DNA of 45,410 bases from Thiotrichales bacterium 19S3-11 (GTDB taxonomy: Bacteria > Pseudomonadota > Gammaproteobacteria > Francisellales > Francisellaceae). The notes under the pieces are model-generated. The model was not told the DNA's origin, did not search any database, and was given only the letters and a program-made list of their open reading frames with translations. Location: the NCBI GenBank assembly GCA_021713295.1, contig JAKJJU010000024.1, forward strand, positions 1-45,410, given 5' to 3'. Below are positions 17,381-26,708 of this stretch, piece by piece; the stretch's first letter is position 1; every line of letters starts with the position of its first letter. The position numbers were made by a program, and so were the translations under genes.

Positions 17381-18787
17381 ATGGAAAATACAGATAGTTT
17401 ATATACTAGCTCAGGCTATCAGGAGTTAGAAAAATTAAAGCAGCCACCCTATTCAGTTGATGCTGAACGCTCAGTTATTGGTGGACTATTATTAGATAAT
17501 GATGCTTGGGATAAGGTAGCAGACTCATTGATTGAGCGTGATTTCTACCGTAAAGAGCATCGAGTGATTTTTAAAGAAATCACACGTCTGGCATCAAAAG
17601 AAGAACCTTTTGATGTTATTACATTAAGTGAAGCGTTATTTGAAAGTCAGTTACTAGACCAAGCAGGGGGTCTTAATTATTTGGCTGAACTTGCTCAAAA
17701 TACGCCAACTGCTCAAAATATTGCAGCGTACGCTCGTATTGTTAAAGAGCGAGCGAAGTTAAGATTATTATTAAATACTGCAACGGATATTGCTGATTTA
17801 GTCTATGATCAGTCTGGTCGTAAAAGTGATGAAATTATTGATGAAGCGGAACGAAAAATATTTGCTCTAGCAGAGTCAAGTACAGCATCAGCTGTTGGTC
17901 CAGAATCCGTACAGAATGTATTACCACATGTGATTGATCGACTAGATAGTTTGATGGATGCAAAAGATGGTATTACTGGTACTGCGATGGGACTTAAGGA
18001 TCTTGATGATATGACATCAGGGCTGCATCCTGCAAATTTGGTTATTGTTGCAGGTAGGCCATCTATGGGTAAAACATTGATATCAATGAATATTGCAGAA
18101 AATATTGCAAGAGTTGCTGATAAGCCTGTTTTGGTTTTTAGTATGGAGATGCCGGCAGAAGATTTAGTCACACGGATGATTTCATCGTTAGGGCGAGTAG
18201 ACCAGAGTTTGTTAAGAAGTGGTAAGTTAAATGACGAGCATTGGGCTAAAATTGCTTCAGCAATGAAAGTGATCAGTCAAGATATGAAAATGCTAATAGA
18301 TGACTCACCAGCACTATCACCAGCTGAAGTTCGTTCTAGAGCTAGACGAGTTGCAAGAGAGCATGGCGGGTTAAGTTTGATTGTCGTTGATTACTTACAG
18401 TTGATGCGCGTACCTGGGATGGAAGCGAACAGAACTCAGGAGGTATCTGAGATATCAAGATCTTTAAAGGCGTTAGCTAAAGAATTACATGTGCCTGTAA
18501 TTGCAATTTCACAGCTGAATCGTTCGGTGGATGATAGAGCAGATAAACGCCCAATGATGTCTGACTTAAGAGAGTCTGGTGCGATCGAGCAGGATGCCGA
18601 TGTGATTATGTTTGTATTTAGAGAAGAGGTTTACCATAAGGATAAACCTGAGTTAAAAGGTGTTGGTGAATTGATTATTGGTAAACAGAGAAATGGGCCA
18701 ATAGGTAGTGTCAAGTTAACATTTACCGGACAATTCTTACGTTTTAGTGATTACGCGCCAGAGGAGCAGATAACAGGAGGTTTTTAA
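17381..18787 (+). CDS. dnaB: Replicative DNA helicase
   Basis: A 468-aa hexameric 5'-3' helicase of the replication fork. The N-terminal primase-interacting domain begins PPYSVDAERSVIGGLLLDND. The RecA-like motor domain has Walker A GRPSMGKT at about 225-232, Walker B LIVVDYLQLM, the ISQLNRSVDDRADKRP segment and the DNA-binding/arginine-finger region SGAIEQDADVIMFVFREE. No intein or frameshift interrupts it, and the length is standard. The start ATG at 17381 lies immediately after the rplI terminator. alr follows after 2 bp, the same order as in E. coli and many gammaproteobacteria. Confidence 0.98.
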   Translation: MENTDSLYTSSGYQELEKLKQPPYSVDAERSVIGGLLLDNDAWDKVADSLIERDFYRKEHRVIFKEITRLASKEEPFDVITLSEALFESQLLDQAGGLNYLAELAQNTPTAQNIAAYARIVKERAKLRLLLNTATDIADLVYDQSGRKSDEIIDEAERKIFALAESSTASAVGPESVQNVLPHVIDRLDSLMDAKDGITGTAMGLKDLDDMTSGLHPANLVIVAGRPSMGKTLISMNIAENIARVADKPVLVFSMEMPAEDLVTRMISSLGRVDQSLLRSGKLNDEHWAKIASAMKVISQDMKMLIDDSPALSPAEVRSRARRVAREHGGLSLIVVDYLQLMRVPGMEANRTQEVSEISRSLKALAKELHVPVIAISQLNRSVDDRADKRPMMSDLRESGAIEQDADVIMFVFREEVYHKDKPELKGVGELIIGKQRNGPIGSVKLTFTGQFLRFSDYAPEEQITGGF

Positions 18788-18789
18788 TA

Positions 18790-19875
18790 ATGCAAGGTCG
18801 GGTAGAAGCATTAATTAATAAGGATAGGTTAACAGAAAACATTCAGGTTTTGCTAAATAAAGTAAAGCCCAATGAAGTATTGGCAATGTTAAAAGGCAAT
18901 GCTTATGGCCATGGTTTGGTTGAGGTTGCAGCAATTATTGAACCATATGTTGATGGTTTTGGTGTTGCAAGCTTTACAGAAGTAAAAAAATTACGAGATA
19001 GTGGTATTAGTCTGCCGATTATTTTAATGTCTGGATTTGTTGAAGAATCACAAATACCCTATATGAAGGCGCTTGATGTAACACCAGTTATTCATAGTCG
19101 TTATCAGTTAAAATGGATATTAGCTGAGAAAGGACCATGGCAGATTAATGCATGGCTTAAAGTAAATACGGGAATGAATCGCCTAGGCTTTAGTATCGAT
19201 GATGCAAAAACAGTCTATCAAATTATAAAAGCAAATAAAGAACGCTTTAATCGATTGATTTGGTTAACACATTTAGCTGAAGCTGAGTTTCCTGATTCTA
19301 CGATCTCAATGGAGCAAAAAAAACGCTTTATTGAGTTATGCCATCAGTGTCCAGCTGATGCTATTTCAATGGAAAATTCAGCTGGATTATTAATGGATGA
19401 ATCGCTACCTTGTGATATTATCCGTCCAGGGGCAGCATTATATGGGATTTCATCTTTTGAAGCGTTGGCAGAAAAGACACGTCTTTATTTCGATTATGTC
19501 ATGACACTAAAGAGTCGAATCATTGCATTGCATCGAGTTAAGGCCGGTGATACGGTTGGCTATAATGGCATTTGGCAAGCAAGACGTGATTCAATTGTCG
19601 CAATTCTCCCTGTAGGTTATGCCGATGGTTATCCATTTCGAACGCCAGAAGGAACGCCTGTATTAGTGCATCATAAAAAAGCACCTATTATAGGAAAGGT
19701 ATCGATGGATATGATGTCAATTGATGTTACCGATATTGATGAGGTAATGGTTGGTGATGAAGTAACCTTATGGGGTGATGAATTACCGATTGAAGAAGTT
19801 GCAACGATAATTGGTGTTTCTCCTTATAGTTTATCTTCAGGGTTAAGTGATCGAGTAGAGCGAAAAATTGTTTAA
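18790..19875 (+). CDS. alr: Alanine racemase
   Basis: A 361-aa PLP-dependent enzyme interconverting L- and D-alanine for peptidoglycan. The PLP lysine lies in AMLKGNAYGHG (about residue 35) and the second catalytic base Tyr in VGYNGIW (about 256). The substrate-side motifs VNTGMNRLGF, RPGAALYG and SMDMMSIDVT are also present. In most racemases the PLP motif is KANAYGHG; the Ala-to-Gly change here is conservative. AGGAGG lies about 9 nt before the ATG, inside the end of dnaB. Co-transcription with dnaB is likely. Confidence 0.96.
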   Translation: MQGRVEALINKDRLTENIQVLLNKVKPNEVLAMLKGNAYGHGLVEVAAIIEPYVDGFGVASFTEVKKLRDSGISLPIILMSGFVEESQIPYMKALDVTPVIHSRYQLKWILAEKGPWQINAWLKVNTGMNRLGFSIDDAKTVYQIIKANKERFNRLIWLTHLAEAEFPDSTISMEQKKRFIELCHQCPADAISMENSAGLLMDESLPCDIIRPGAALYGISSFEALAEKTRLYFDYVMTLKSRIIALHRVKAGDTVGYNGIWQARRDSIVAILPVGYADGYPFRTPEGTPVLVHHKKAPIIGKVSMDMMSIDVTDIDEVMVGDEVTLWGDELPIEEVATIIGVSPYSLSSGLSDRVERKIV

Positions 19876-20021
19876 TTTATATCAATGATGATTAAAAAAT
19901 AGACTTTTTTAAATAAAATCGTTACACTACCAAGCAAATTTTAAAGCATAATTTTATATAAATAATTAACTAATACTTAAAGTAAGTAGATAAAAATAAA
20001 CTAATCAGTTAGTGAACATCT

Positions 20022-21134
20022 ATGACAGAGAAAATAAATTTACTAGGCCTTAATCGACAGTCGCTACAAGACTTTTTTGAATCCATTGGTCAAAAACGCT
20101 TTCGCGCAGATCAAATGTTAAAATGGATTCACGCTAGAGGTATAACTGAGTTTGATCAGATGACAGATTTTAGTAAGTCATTACGTAATCAATTGACAGC
20201 AAAAGCAGAAATAGTTGCTCCAAAAGTGATTTTTGATAAAACTGCAGCAGATTCTACGCGTAAATGGATTCTTGAAATGCCAGGGAAAAACTGGATTGAA
20301 ATGGTATTTATTCCAGAAGGTAAGCGTGGAACATTATGTGTTTCATCCCAAGTGGGTTGTATGCTTACCTGCAGTTTTTGTTCAACAGCAAAACAAGGTT
20401 TTAACCGAAATCTAACTTCAGCTGAAATTATTGGTCAACTTTGGATTGCTGCTAGAAGTTTATCAAAGTCAGATGGGGCGCATGATTCTAACGTAACAAA
20501 TATAGTGATGATGGGAATGGGAGAACCATTAATGAATTTTGATCCCGTTGTCGAAGCCATGTCAATTATGATGGATGATTTAGCTTATGGTTTATCTAAG
20601 AGAAGAGTTACCTTAAGCACTTCAGGTGTTGTGCCGAAGATATATGAACTAATGGAAAAAATTGATGTTTCATTGGCTGTATCGTTACATGCACCGAATG
20701 ATGAACTGAGAAATGAGCTTGTGCCGATCAACCGTAAGTATAATATAGACTCACTTCTAGAGGTTTGTCGTTTGTATGCAAACAAAGGCCCACATAAGGA
20801 TATCACTTTTGAGTATACGTTAATGGAAGGGGTTAATGATGAAGTTGAGCATGCAGAGGCCTTAGCAAAACTACTAAAAGAAAAAGAAATTCCGAGTAAA
20901 ATTAATTTAATTCCGTTTAATCCATACCCTGGTACGCCCTATAAAAGACCCAGTAATAACCGTATACACCGTTTTCAACAAATTCTGATGCGCTATAATT
21001 ATACAACAACGATTCGCCGAACCAGAGGGGATGATATTGATGCGGCTTGTGGACAGTTGGTTGGCCAAGTTAAGGATAAAACAAAGCGTCAACAAAAACA
21101 TAAAGCACAATTGCTATCGAGTGAAGATAGTTGA
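20022..21134 (+). CDS. rlmN: Dual-specificity RNA methyltransferase (23S A2503 / tRNA A37)
   Basis: A 370-aa radical-SAM enzyme that makes 2-methyladenosine at 23S rRNA position 2503 and at position 37 of some tRNAs. The [4Fe-4S] cluster cysteines sit in CMLTCSFC (about 110-117). The N-terminal accessory domain (GQKRFRADQMLKWIHARGI), VMMGMGEPLMNFD, RVTLSTSGVVPKI, VSLHAPNDELRNELVPINRK and the C-terminal catalytic cysteine region (DIDAACGQLVGQ) are all present. The gene overlaps the start of the pilF-like gene by 14 bp, matching the rlmN-pilF order of Pseudomonas and relatives. Confidence 0.97.
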   Translation: MTEKINLLGLNRQSLQDFFESIGQKRFRADQMLKWIHARGITEFDQMTDFSKSLRNQLTAKAEIVAPKVIFDKTAADSTRKWILEMPGKNWIEMVFIPEGKRGTLCVSSQVGCMLTCSFCSTAKQGFNRNLTSAEIIGQLWIAARSLSKSDGAHDSNVTNIVMMGMGEPLMNFDPVVEAMSIMMDDLAYGLSKRRVTLSTSGVVPKIYELMEKIDVSLAVSLHAPNDELRNELVPINRKYNIDSLLEVCRLYANKGPHKDITFEYTLMEGVNDEVEHAEALAKLLKEKEIPSKINLIPFNPYPGTPYKRPSNNRIHRFQQILMRYNYTTTIRRTRGDDIDAACGQLVGQVKDKTKRQQKHKAQLLSSEDS

Positions 21135-21867
21135 TTGGCTTTTAATTATCATATTTAGCTTATTTATTTCAGCCTGTGCAAGTCAGGCGACTAAAGAAGA
21201 ACAATTACAGCAGTTATCTCAACAGCCTGTGCAAGTTAAGCCAGATTATACCAAAGCGGCTAAACTAAATGCCCAATTAGGTATTCACTATACAAAAGAA
21301 GGAATGCTTGATTTTGCTAAGAGAAAGATTTTAAAGGCTCAATCTCAGGATGATAATATTGCCATTGTACATTATGCGTTAGGCTATTATTACCAAGAAT
21401 CTGGAAATACTAGAGCCGCTAGCTCTGCTTATCAGAAAGCACTTTCACTTGAGCCTAATAATCCTCAGGCTGTTATTTATTATGCTGCTTTTTTATGTGC
21501 TCAAAATCAATATCAAAGCGCTGAAAGTTACTTTAAAAAAGCGATTAAATTAGCAGATAATATACAGCTAGGTCAAAGCTATCAAGCATTTGCTGTTTGT
21601 GAAAAAAGTAGGCAAAACTTTACAGCAGCAAAACAATTATTTGATATGGCGTTAAAGCAGAATCCAGATTTGCCATTAAGTTACTATTCATTGGCACAAA
21701 TTTATTATCTAGATAAAAATTATACGTTAGCTGATCAATACATTCGTTATTATCAAAATCATTACCCGGAGACCGCAGCCTCAATGACATTGGAGATGGA
21801 TATCGCAGAAAAATTACATCAAGGTAGTAGAGCGGCAACTTTAAGGTTGAAATTAAATTCAATATGA
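21121..21867 (+). CDS. pilF: Type IV pilus biogenesis/stability TPR lipoprotein (PilF/PilW)
   Basis: A 248-aa outer-membrane lipoprotein that helps assemble the PilQ secretin. The signal peptide has a lipobox (LFISAC), followed by TPR repeats (KLNAQLGIHYTKEGMLDFAK, HYALGYYYQESGNTRAASSA, FDMALKQNPDLPLSYYSLAQ) covering about 50-230. The open frame extends upstream to 21031 inside rlmN. The GTG at 21121 is chosen because it puts a proper signal peptide at the N-terminus; it overlaps the rlmN stop by 14 bp and has no strong Shine-Dalgarno, which suggests translational coupling. In Pseudomonas rodZ and ispG would follow; here the next gene is an unrelated, convergent one. Confidence 0.88.
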   Translation: MKIVDWLLIIIFSLFISACASQATKEEQLQQLSQQPVQVKPDYTKAAKLNAQLGIHYTKEGMLDFAKRKILKAQSQDDNIAIVHYALGYYYQESGNTRAASSAYQKALSLEPNNPQAVIYYAAFLCAQNQYQSAESYFKKAIKLADNIQLGQSYQAFAVCEKSRQNFTAAKQLFDMALKQNPDLPLSYYSLAQIYYLDKNYTLADQYIRYYQNHYPETAASMTLEMDIAEKLHQGSRAATLRLKLNSI

Positions 21868-22461
21868 TTCTTTTATGACTATATAGAATATACCTAAGAT
21901 TAAGAAAGCAAATGGGATTAGAGTTAAGCTAATTCCAATCCAAGTGCCATAACGTTTTCCAAAGTGAGAAATAGCTTTTTTAATCGTTGGTGAAAACCAT
22001 GGTATATAGCGTGTAACTTTATTACCTTTTAAGTAAGCTTCTTGATAGCGTGCTTTAACATCTTCTGGGAAGTGAAAATGACAAGATGCATAATAAAGCA
22101 TACGTGCATAGCGTGAAGAAGGTTTCCAAATGTGGGGTTGATGTGCTTTTGGTAATAATGCCCTAACTTCGTGTGCTTGATAATCAAGGTCATATGCCAG
22201 AGTAGAATCAAGTTGATAGCTAACTTCATGCGATGACATCTTCGCCCAATCACGTTCATTCAATTCAACCATAACACCCCATGCTTGATCTCCCTGTGCA
22301 GGTACTAAGGTTGCAAACCCTGGCTCAATTAATGGAATACCTTTAATGCTAAATTGAATCATGTAATTAGGTAGATAGGCTGCTTTTCCTTTTCTTCTAA
22401 CAATTTTATTATGCATTAAAGCACCATAAACAAAATATTTATTGGTTTTTTTTCTAGTCAT
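21859..22461 (-). CDS. Gamma-glutamylcyclotransferase-like protein with a C-terminal membrane anchor
   Basis: A 200-aa protein. The start NKYFVYGALMHNKIV carries the YxxYGxL loop of the GGCT/AIG2 fold. A beta-rich stretch follows (GIPLIEPGFATLVPAQGDQA, WGVMVELNERDWAKM) and a conserved-position acidic residue in SSHEVSY (about 80) that could be the catalytic Glu. The last 35 residues contain a hydrophobic segment (TWIGISLTLIPFAFLILGIF), so the enzyme-like domain should be tethered to the inner membrane facing the cytoplasm. Family members remove gamma-glutamyl groups; the substrate here is unknown. It converges with pilF, overlapping its 3' end by 9 bp. Confidence 0.65.
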   Translation of the reverse strand: MTRKKTNKYFVYGALMHNKIVRRKGKAAYLPNYMIQFSIKGIPLIEPGFATLVPAQGDQAWGVMVELNERDWAKMSSHEVSYQLDSTLAYDLDYQAHEVRALLPKAHQPHIWKPSSRYARMLYYASCHFHFPEDVKARYQEAYLKGNKVTRYIPWFSPTIKKAISHFGKRYGTWIGISLTLIPFAFLILGIFYIVIKESY

Positions 22462-22561
22462 CGTGTTAATTAATTTATGGGTTGTTTGTTATTGTTAATT
22501 GTAGTATACCTTGAAAAAAACAAAATTGATGCATTGCAAGATGTATTTTTGTTGAAAATAA

Positions 22562-23953
22562 CTAAATAGTTGTATAGCCACTTAATCCAACTAAAGGCCA
22601 GTAAACCAAAGCAACGCTAATAAAAACAATATAACTGATAAGTTTTAGTATAAATCCCCAACTCATTGCTCGGTGTGGATTAACATGGTGACACCCTGTG
22701 ACAATAGCCATTGCAGGTGTGCTAACAGGAAGCATATAAGTTAAACCAGCACACGTAGCAATGGCAACGGTCATTGCACGAGGGTCAATACCATACTCGC
22801 CAGCTAATGCTAAGCCAATAGGTAAAAGTACAGCAACGGCTGCAGCATTTGAAACAAGCTCGGTTAACACTAGGGCAATCAGAGAAATAAGCATAAAAAT
22901 AATTAGAGGCGATTGAATACCAGAATTGACAATAACATGAACCATTGCGTTAGCTGCTCCAGTATCACGTAGCGTAGTGCCTAAGGCAATGGCACTGCCA
23001 TACATAATAAAAATACCCCATTTAACATCTTCTTCTACCTCATTCCAATTGGTTATATTTAGCGCAAATGCAAGAATAACACCAAATAAAGCTATCGTAT
23101 CTAATCCCCAACCAGTTCCAAAAAGAACCCATAGCATAATGGTAATAGATAGCACTAATAACGTGTTTATTTCTCTTTGGGTAATTTTACCTAGCTTCTT
23201 TTTATGATTAATAAGTTTATTTCGAGCCTTATCAATATTAATTTTAGTGTTTCTTAATATAAATAAAGTAATTAAAAAGCAGACAGTTAGCATTAAAATC
23301 ACAATTGGAATAGTCAAGAGTGTCCATTGAAGAAAACTAATGGTTGTATTAGAAGTCTCTTGTAACATGCCGATGGCTAATGGTGCTCGAGCTCCGCCTA
23401 GTAATGTTGCGGTTCCCCCAGTCATTGCGCCCCAAGCCATACACATAAATGCAGCAAATGCAAAGTTACGGCTGTTTTTTTCTTCAACGGCATTAACAAT
23501 TTCAGCGACAATTGGAAATAAAATTGCAGCAACAGCATGTTCACTAATAACAAATGCTAATAAGCTTGAAAGCGTAAAAATTGATAGCAATAACCGTCTG
23601 GGTCCCTTACCAAAACGTGTAATCATTGTAATTGCCACACGGGTGCTTAAGCCTGAGCGCATTACGGGGCTTGCAAGAATAAAAGCACCTAAGATAAAAA
23701 ATACGGCACTATTGCCAAAGTACCCATAAACGGTTGAGGCGGGTGCTGCTTGAGTTAGGGGTAATAGGAAAAGGACGATAATACCTGTAATAGCAAGTGG
23801 AAAAGCATTGCTCATCCATAAAAATGCTGCGATAACAAATATTATGAAAGCCATTTTGGCTTGATACGAAAATCCTGGCAATTCAAAAGAATTCAAAATG
23901 ACAAAAATAATAGCACTAATGATGATTCCTATTAATGTCATATGTTTATTCAT
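22562..23953 (-). CDS. SLC13/DASS-family anion transporter
   Basis: A 463-aa inner-membrane protein with 11-12 hydrophobic segments. The two DASS hairpin motifs are visible: the first in the N-half (ISEHAVAAILFPIVAEIV, about 140-157) and the matching one in the C-half (TELVSNAAAVAVLLPIGLAL, about 372-391). ATCAGLTYMLPVSTPAMAIV follows near the C-terminus. Members carry di- and tricarboxylates, sulfate or similar anions with Na+ or by exchange; substrate and coupling ion cannot be assigned here. The Ser-Asn-Thr motif typical of dicarboxylate members reads SEH and SNA in this protein, so a non-citrate substrate is possible. It is a single gene, divergent from fadE. Confidence 0.8.
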   Translation of the reverse strand: MNKHMTLIGIIISAIIFVILNSFELPGFSYQAKMAFIIFVIAAFLWMSNAFPLAITGIIVLFLLPLTQAAPASTVYGYFGNSAVFFILGAFILASPVMRSGLSTRVAITMITRFGKGPRRLLLSIFTLSSLLAFVISEHAVAAILFPIVAEIVNAVEEKNSRNFAFAAFMCMAWGAMTGGTATLLGGARAPLAIGMLQETSNTTISFLQWTLLTIPIVILMLTVCFLITLFILRNTKINIDKARNKLINHKKKLGKITQREINTLLVLSITIMLWVLFGTGWGLDTIALFGVILAFALNITNWNEVEEDVKWGIFIMYGSAIALGTTLRDTGAANAMVHVIVNSGIQSPLIIFMLISLIALVLTELVSNAAAVAVLLPIGLALAGEYGIDPRAMTVAIATCAGLTYMLPVSTPAMAIVTGCHHVNPHRAMSWGFILKLISYIVFISVALVYWPLVGLSGYTTI

Positions 23954-24050
23954 ATAAGTAAAGCCATAACGTTAAGCTATTTTATTCTAATTTTTGTAAA
24001 CACAATGCGTTTTGTCAAATAAAAACATAGGCTTAAGTCATTAACATGAT

Positions 24051-24078
24051 TTAACTTTTTGGATAAAAAAATTATACT
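24051..24078 (+). promoter_or_regulatory. Probable sigma-70 promoter of fadE
   Basis: TTAACT (24051-24056), a 16-bp spacer and TATACT (24073-24078) lie about 33 bp before the fadE ATG. The -10 is a good match and the -35 moderate. No FadR-like palindrome was recognised. Confidence 0.45.
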
Positions 24079-24110
24079 AGTAATAACGAAAATAAATGCT
24101 TGGAGGCAAT

Positions 24111-26600
24111 ATGGCTGGATGGATTTTATTGTTAATTGTGATTATAACCCTAATTGGTCTTTATTATGGAATTAAACTAATAAGTTGGAGTATTGTAACG
24201 GCAGCAATACTATTAGTAGCAAGTTTATCAGGCTTGTTAGTAGGGACACCAAGAGTACTTTATTGGGTTATTTTTGCGGTGATTGCAATTGTATTTAATG
24301 CAAGTGTTATTCGTCGTGCATTGATTAGTAATTATCTATTAAAAGTATTAAAAAAATCGACTCCAAAGTTATCTAAAACAGAAGAGATAGCGTTAAATGC
24401 AGGAGATACGTGGGTTGAAGAAGACTTATTTCGAGGAAGTCCTAACTGGGAAAAATTACACCGTATTCCAAAGCATAAACTAACAGAAGAAGAACAGAGC
24501 TTCTATGATAATGAAGTTGAGCAATTATGCCAATTGATTGATGATTGGAAGGTAATGAATGAGCATGATTTAGAAGAAAAAGTTTGGCAATTTATGAAGG
24601 ATAAAGGCTTTTTTGGCCTAGTTATCGATAAGCAATATGGTGGTAAAGGTTTCTCGGCTAAGGCACATTCAGATATCGTTTATAAAGTTGCATCACGCTC
24701 AGGTGTAGGGGCTGTTACAGTAATGGTGCCAAACTCATTGGGGCCGGGCGAACTTTTATATCATTATGGTAGTACAGAACAAAAAGATTATTATTTGCCA
24801 AGATTAGCCAAGGGAGAAGATATCCCATGTTTTGCGTTGACTGAGCCACAAGCAGGAAGTGATGCAACTTCACTAAGTTCATCGGCAGTTGTTACAAAAG
24901 GTGTTATTGATGGTGAAGAAGTACTAGGACTTAAGCTTAGCTTTAATAAGCGTTATATCACATTAGCTCCTGTTGCAACTTTAATTGGTTTAGCCGTTGA
25001 TCTTAAAGATCCAGATGGTTTATTAACAGAAGGCTCACAAGGCATTACTTGTGTATTAATTCCTAGAGATCAAGAAGGCTTAGAAATTGGTAACCGTCAT
25101 TTACCGGCTTACTTGCCATTTATGAATGGTACAGTTAAAGGGAATGATATTTTTGTGCCATTAAGCTATATTATTGGTGGTGCAAAAATGGCTGGTGAAG
25201 GCTGGCGAATGTTAGTGGAATGCTTATCAATCGGTCGTTCTATTTCATTACCCGCTTTAGGTACAGCATCGTCATCAGTAAGCTTCTATACATCAAGTGC
25301 TTATGCTCATATTCGTAAACAATTTGGTTTGGAAATTGGCAAATTTGAAGGTATTGAAGAAACCTTAGGTAGAATCGGTGGTTTAAGCTATTTGATACAA
25401 GCAACACGTGAATTAACGGTTGCGGCAGTAGATGCCGGGATTAAACCTTCGGTTGCTTCAGCTATTGCAAAATATCATAATACAGAAAATGCACGACAAG
25501 CTATTTCTGATGGTATGGATTTGCATGCCGGAAGGGCTGTTATAGCAGGTCCTAATAATTATCTTTTGACCGCATATTTGGGTGTGCCTGTCTCTATTAC
25601 AGTAGAAGGTGCTAATATTATGACTCGTAACTTATTGATTTTTGGCCAAGGTGCAATGGCGTGTCATCCTTATTTGCGAGATGAGTTCTATGCCATTTCA
25701 GAAGGTAGCTCAGCTAAGTTTGATGAACTGGTTTGGGCGCATATTGGCTATTACTCTAAAAATGTAGTACGTACCGTTGTATCGAGTTTAACCAGTGGTC
25801 TATTTATTAAAACTCCAAATGTGCAGCTTAAGTCTTACTATAAAAAACTAACACGCCTTAGCTATGCGTTTTCATGGATTTCTGATTTATCGCTAATGTA
25901 TTTAGGAGGTAGTCTCAAACGCAAAGAGCGTCTAAGTGCGCGCTTAGGTGATATTTTATCTAATCTATATTTATCTGCTGCAGTTCTTAAACATTTTAAG
26001 GATTATGGTGAGAGTAAGGAAGAGATTGTTTATGTGCGTTGGGCGTTAGATTACTCGCTTTACCAAGCACAGGAAGCACTTTATGATTATTCTTATAACT
26101 TTCCATCTAAGGTAATCGGTTGGTTTATCAGAAAATTGAGCTTTCCATATGGTAGAAGTTTTCATAAGCCTTCAGATTCTTTGGATCATAAAATTGCTCA
26201 AAGTGCGATGAAAAATGATGCGTTTAGACAGCGTGTTTCTGAAAGGTTATATACATCAGATGTTAATTCACCGTTATATAAAGTGAATCAAGCATTTATC
26301 AAGCTTTTAGAAGCGGATAGCTTATATGCAAAACTTTTTCAAGCTGTAAAGAAAGGTACAATTAAGAAGACTTCACTTGATGATATGTTAAAAGCAGCGT
26401 TGGTTAATAATGTTTTGACTGATGTTGAAGTCAAGCAAATTAATGAAGCTGAAGCGTTAAGACTGAATGCGTTAGATGTTGATGAGTTTAGTTTCGATTA
26501 CTTTCGTAATGAAAAAAGTAAAATGACGGATAAAAAATCATCAAAAATAAAAGCTGACCCAGAAGTTTCCAAGCCTGAGTCTGAAAATATCAAAGTATAA
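24111..26600 (+). CDS. fadE: Acyl-CoA dehydrogenase, long FadE type
   Basis: An 829-aa flavoprotein performing the first step of fatty-acid beta-oxidation. Two N-terminal membrane segments (about 1-75) are followed by ETWVEEDLFRG-like entry sequence (GDTWVEEDLFRGSPNWEKLH), the acyl-CoA dehydrogenase core with FALTEPQAGSDATSLS, CVLIPRDQEGL, and the C-terminal helical region (DLHAGRAVIAGPNNYLLTAY). This is the long E. coli FadE arrangement, not the 380-residue mitochondrial type. The ATG at 24096 is rejected because GGAGG lies 5 nt before the ATG at 24111. The final 40 residues are a charged, Lys/Ser-rich tail. It is a single gene; other fad genes are not in the window. Confidence 0.93.
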   Translation: MAGWILLLIVIITLIGLYYGIKLISWSIVTAAILLVASLSGLLVGTPRVLYWVIFAVIAIVFNASVIRRALISNYLLKVLKKSTPKLSKTEEIALNAGDTWVEEDLFRGSPNWEKLHRIPKHKLTEEEQSFYDNEVEQLCQLIDDWKVMNEHDLEEKVWQFMKDKGFFGLVIDKQYGGKGFSAKAHSDIVYKVASRSGVGAVTVMVPNSLGPGELLYHYGSTEQKDYYLPRLAKGEDIPCFALTEPQAGSDATSLSSSAVVTKGVIDGEEVLGLKLSFNKRYITLAPVATLIGLAVDLKDPDGLLTEGSQGITCVLIPRDQEGLEIGNRHLPAYLPFMNGTVKGNDIFVPLSYIIGGAKMAGEGWRMLVECLSIGRSISLPALGTASSSVSFYTSSAYAHIRKQFGLEIGKFEGIEETLGRIGGLSYLIQATRELTVAAVDAGIKPSVASAIAKYHNTENARQAISDGMDLHAGRAVIAGPNNYLLTAYLGVPVSITVEGANIMTRNLLIFGQGAMACHPYLRDEFYAISEGSSAKFDELVWAHIGYYSKNVVRTVVSSLTSGLFIKTPNVQLKSYYKKLTRLSYAFSWISDLSLMYLGGSLKRKERLSARLGDILSNLYLSAAVLKHFKDYGESKEEIVYVRWALDYSLYQAQEALYDYSYNFPSKVIGWFIRKLSFPYGRSFHKPSDSLDHKIAQSAMKNDAFRQRVSERLYTSDVNSPLYKVNQAFIKLLEADSLYAKLFQAVKKGTIKKTSLDDMLKAALVNNVLTDVEVKQINEAEALRLNALDVDEFSFDYFRNEKSKMTDKKSSKIKADPEVSKPESENIKV

Positions 26601-26708
26601 GTAACTGCTTGTTTTGTAATAAAACTTTTCTATTCCCCAATTGTTTTATATGTCATAATTTTAGCTGATAAGGATTGTCAGCTAAGATAGAGCACTAGGG
26701 AGAGTTTT

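Noticed and set aside
17809-18171. 120-aa frame opposite dnaB
   Set aside because: Antisense shadow of a strongly conserved gene.
23340-23729. 129-aa frame on the plus strand inside the SLC13 gene
   Set aside because: Antisense shadow of a clear transporter gene, no ribosome-binding site and no recognisable domain.
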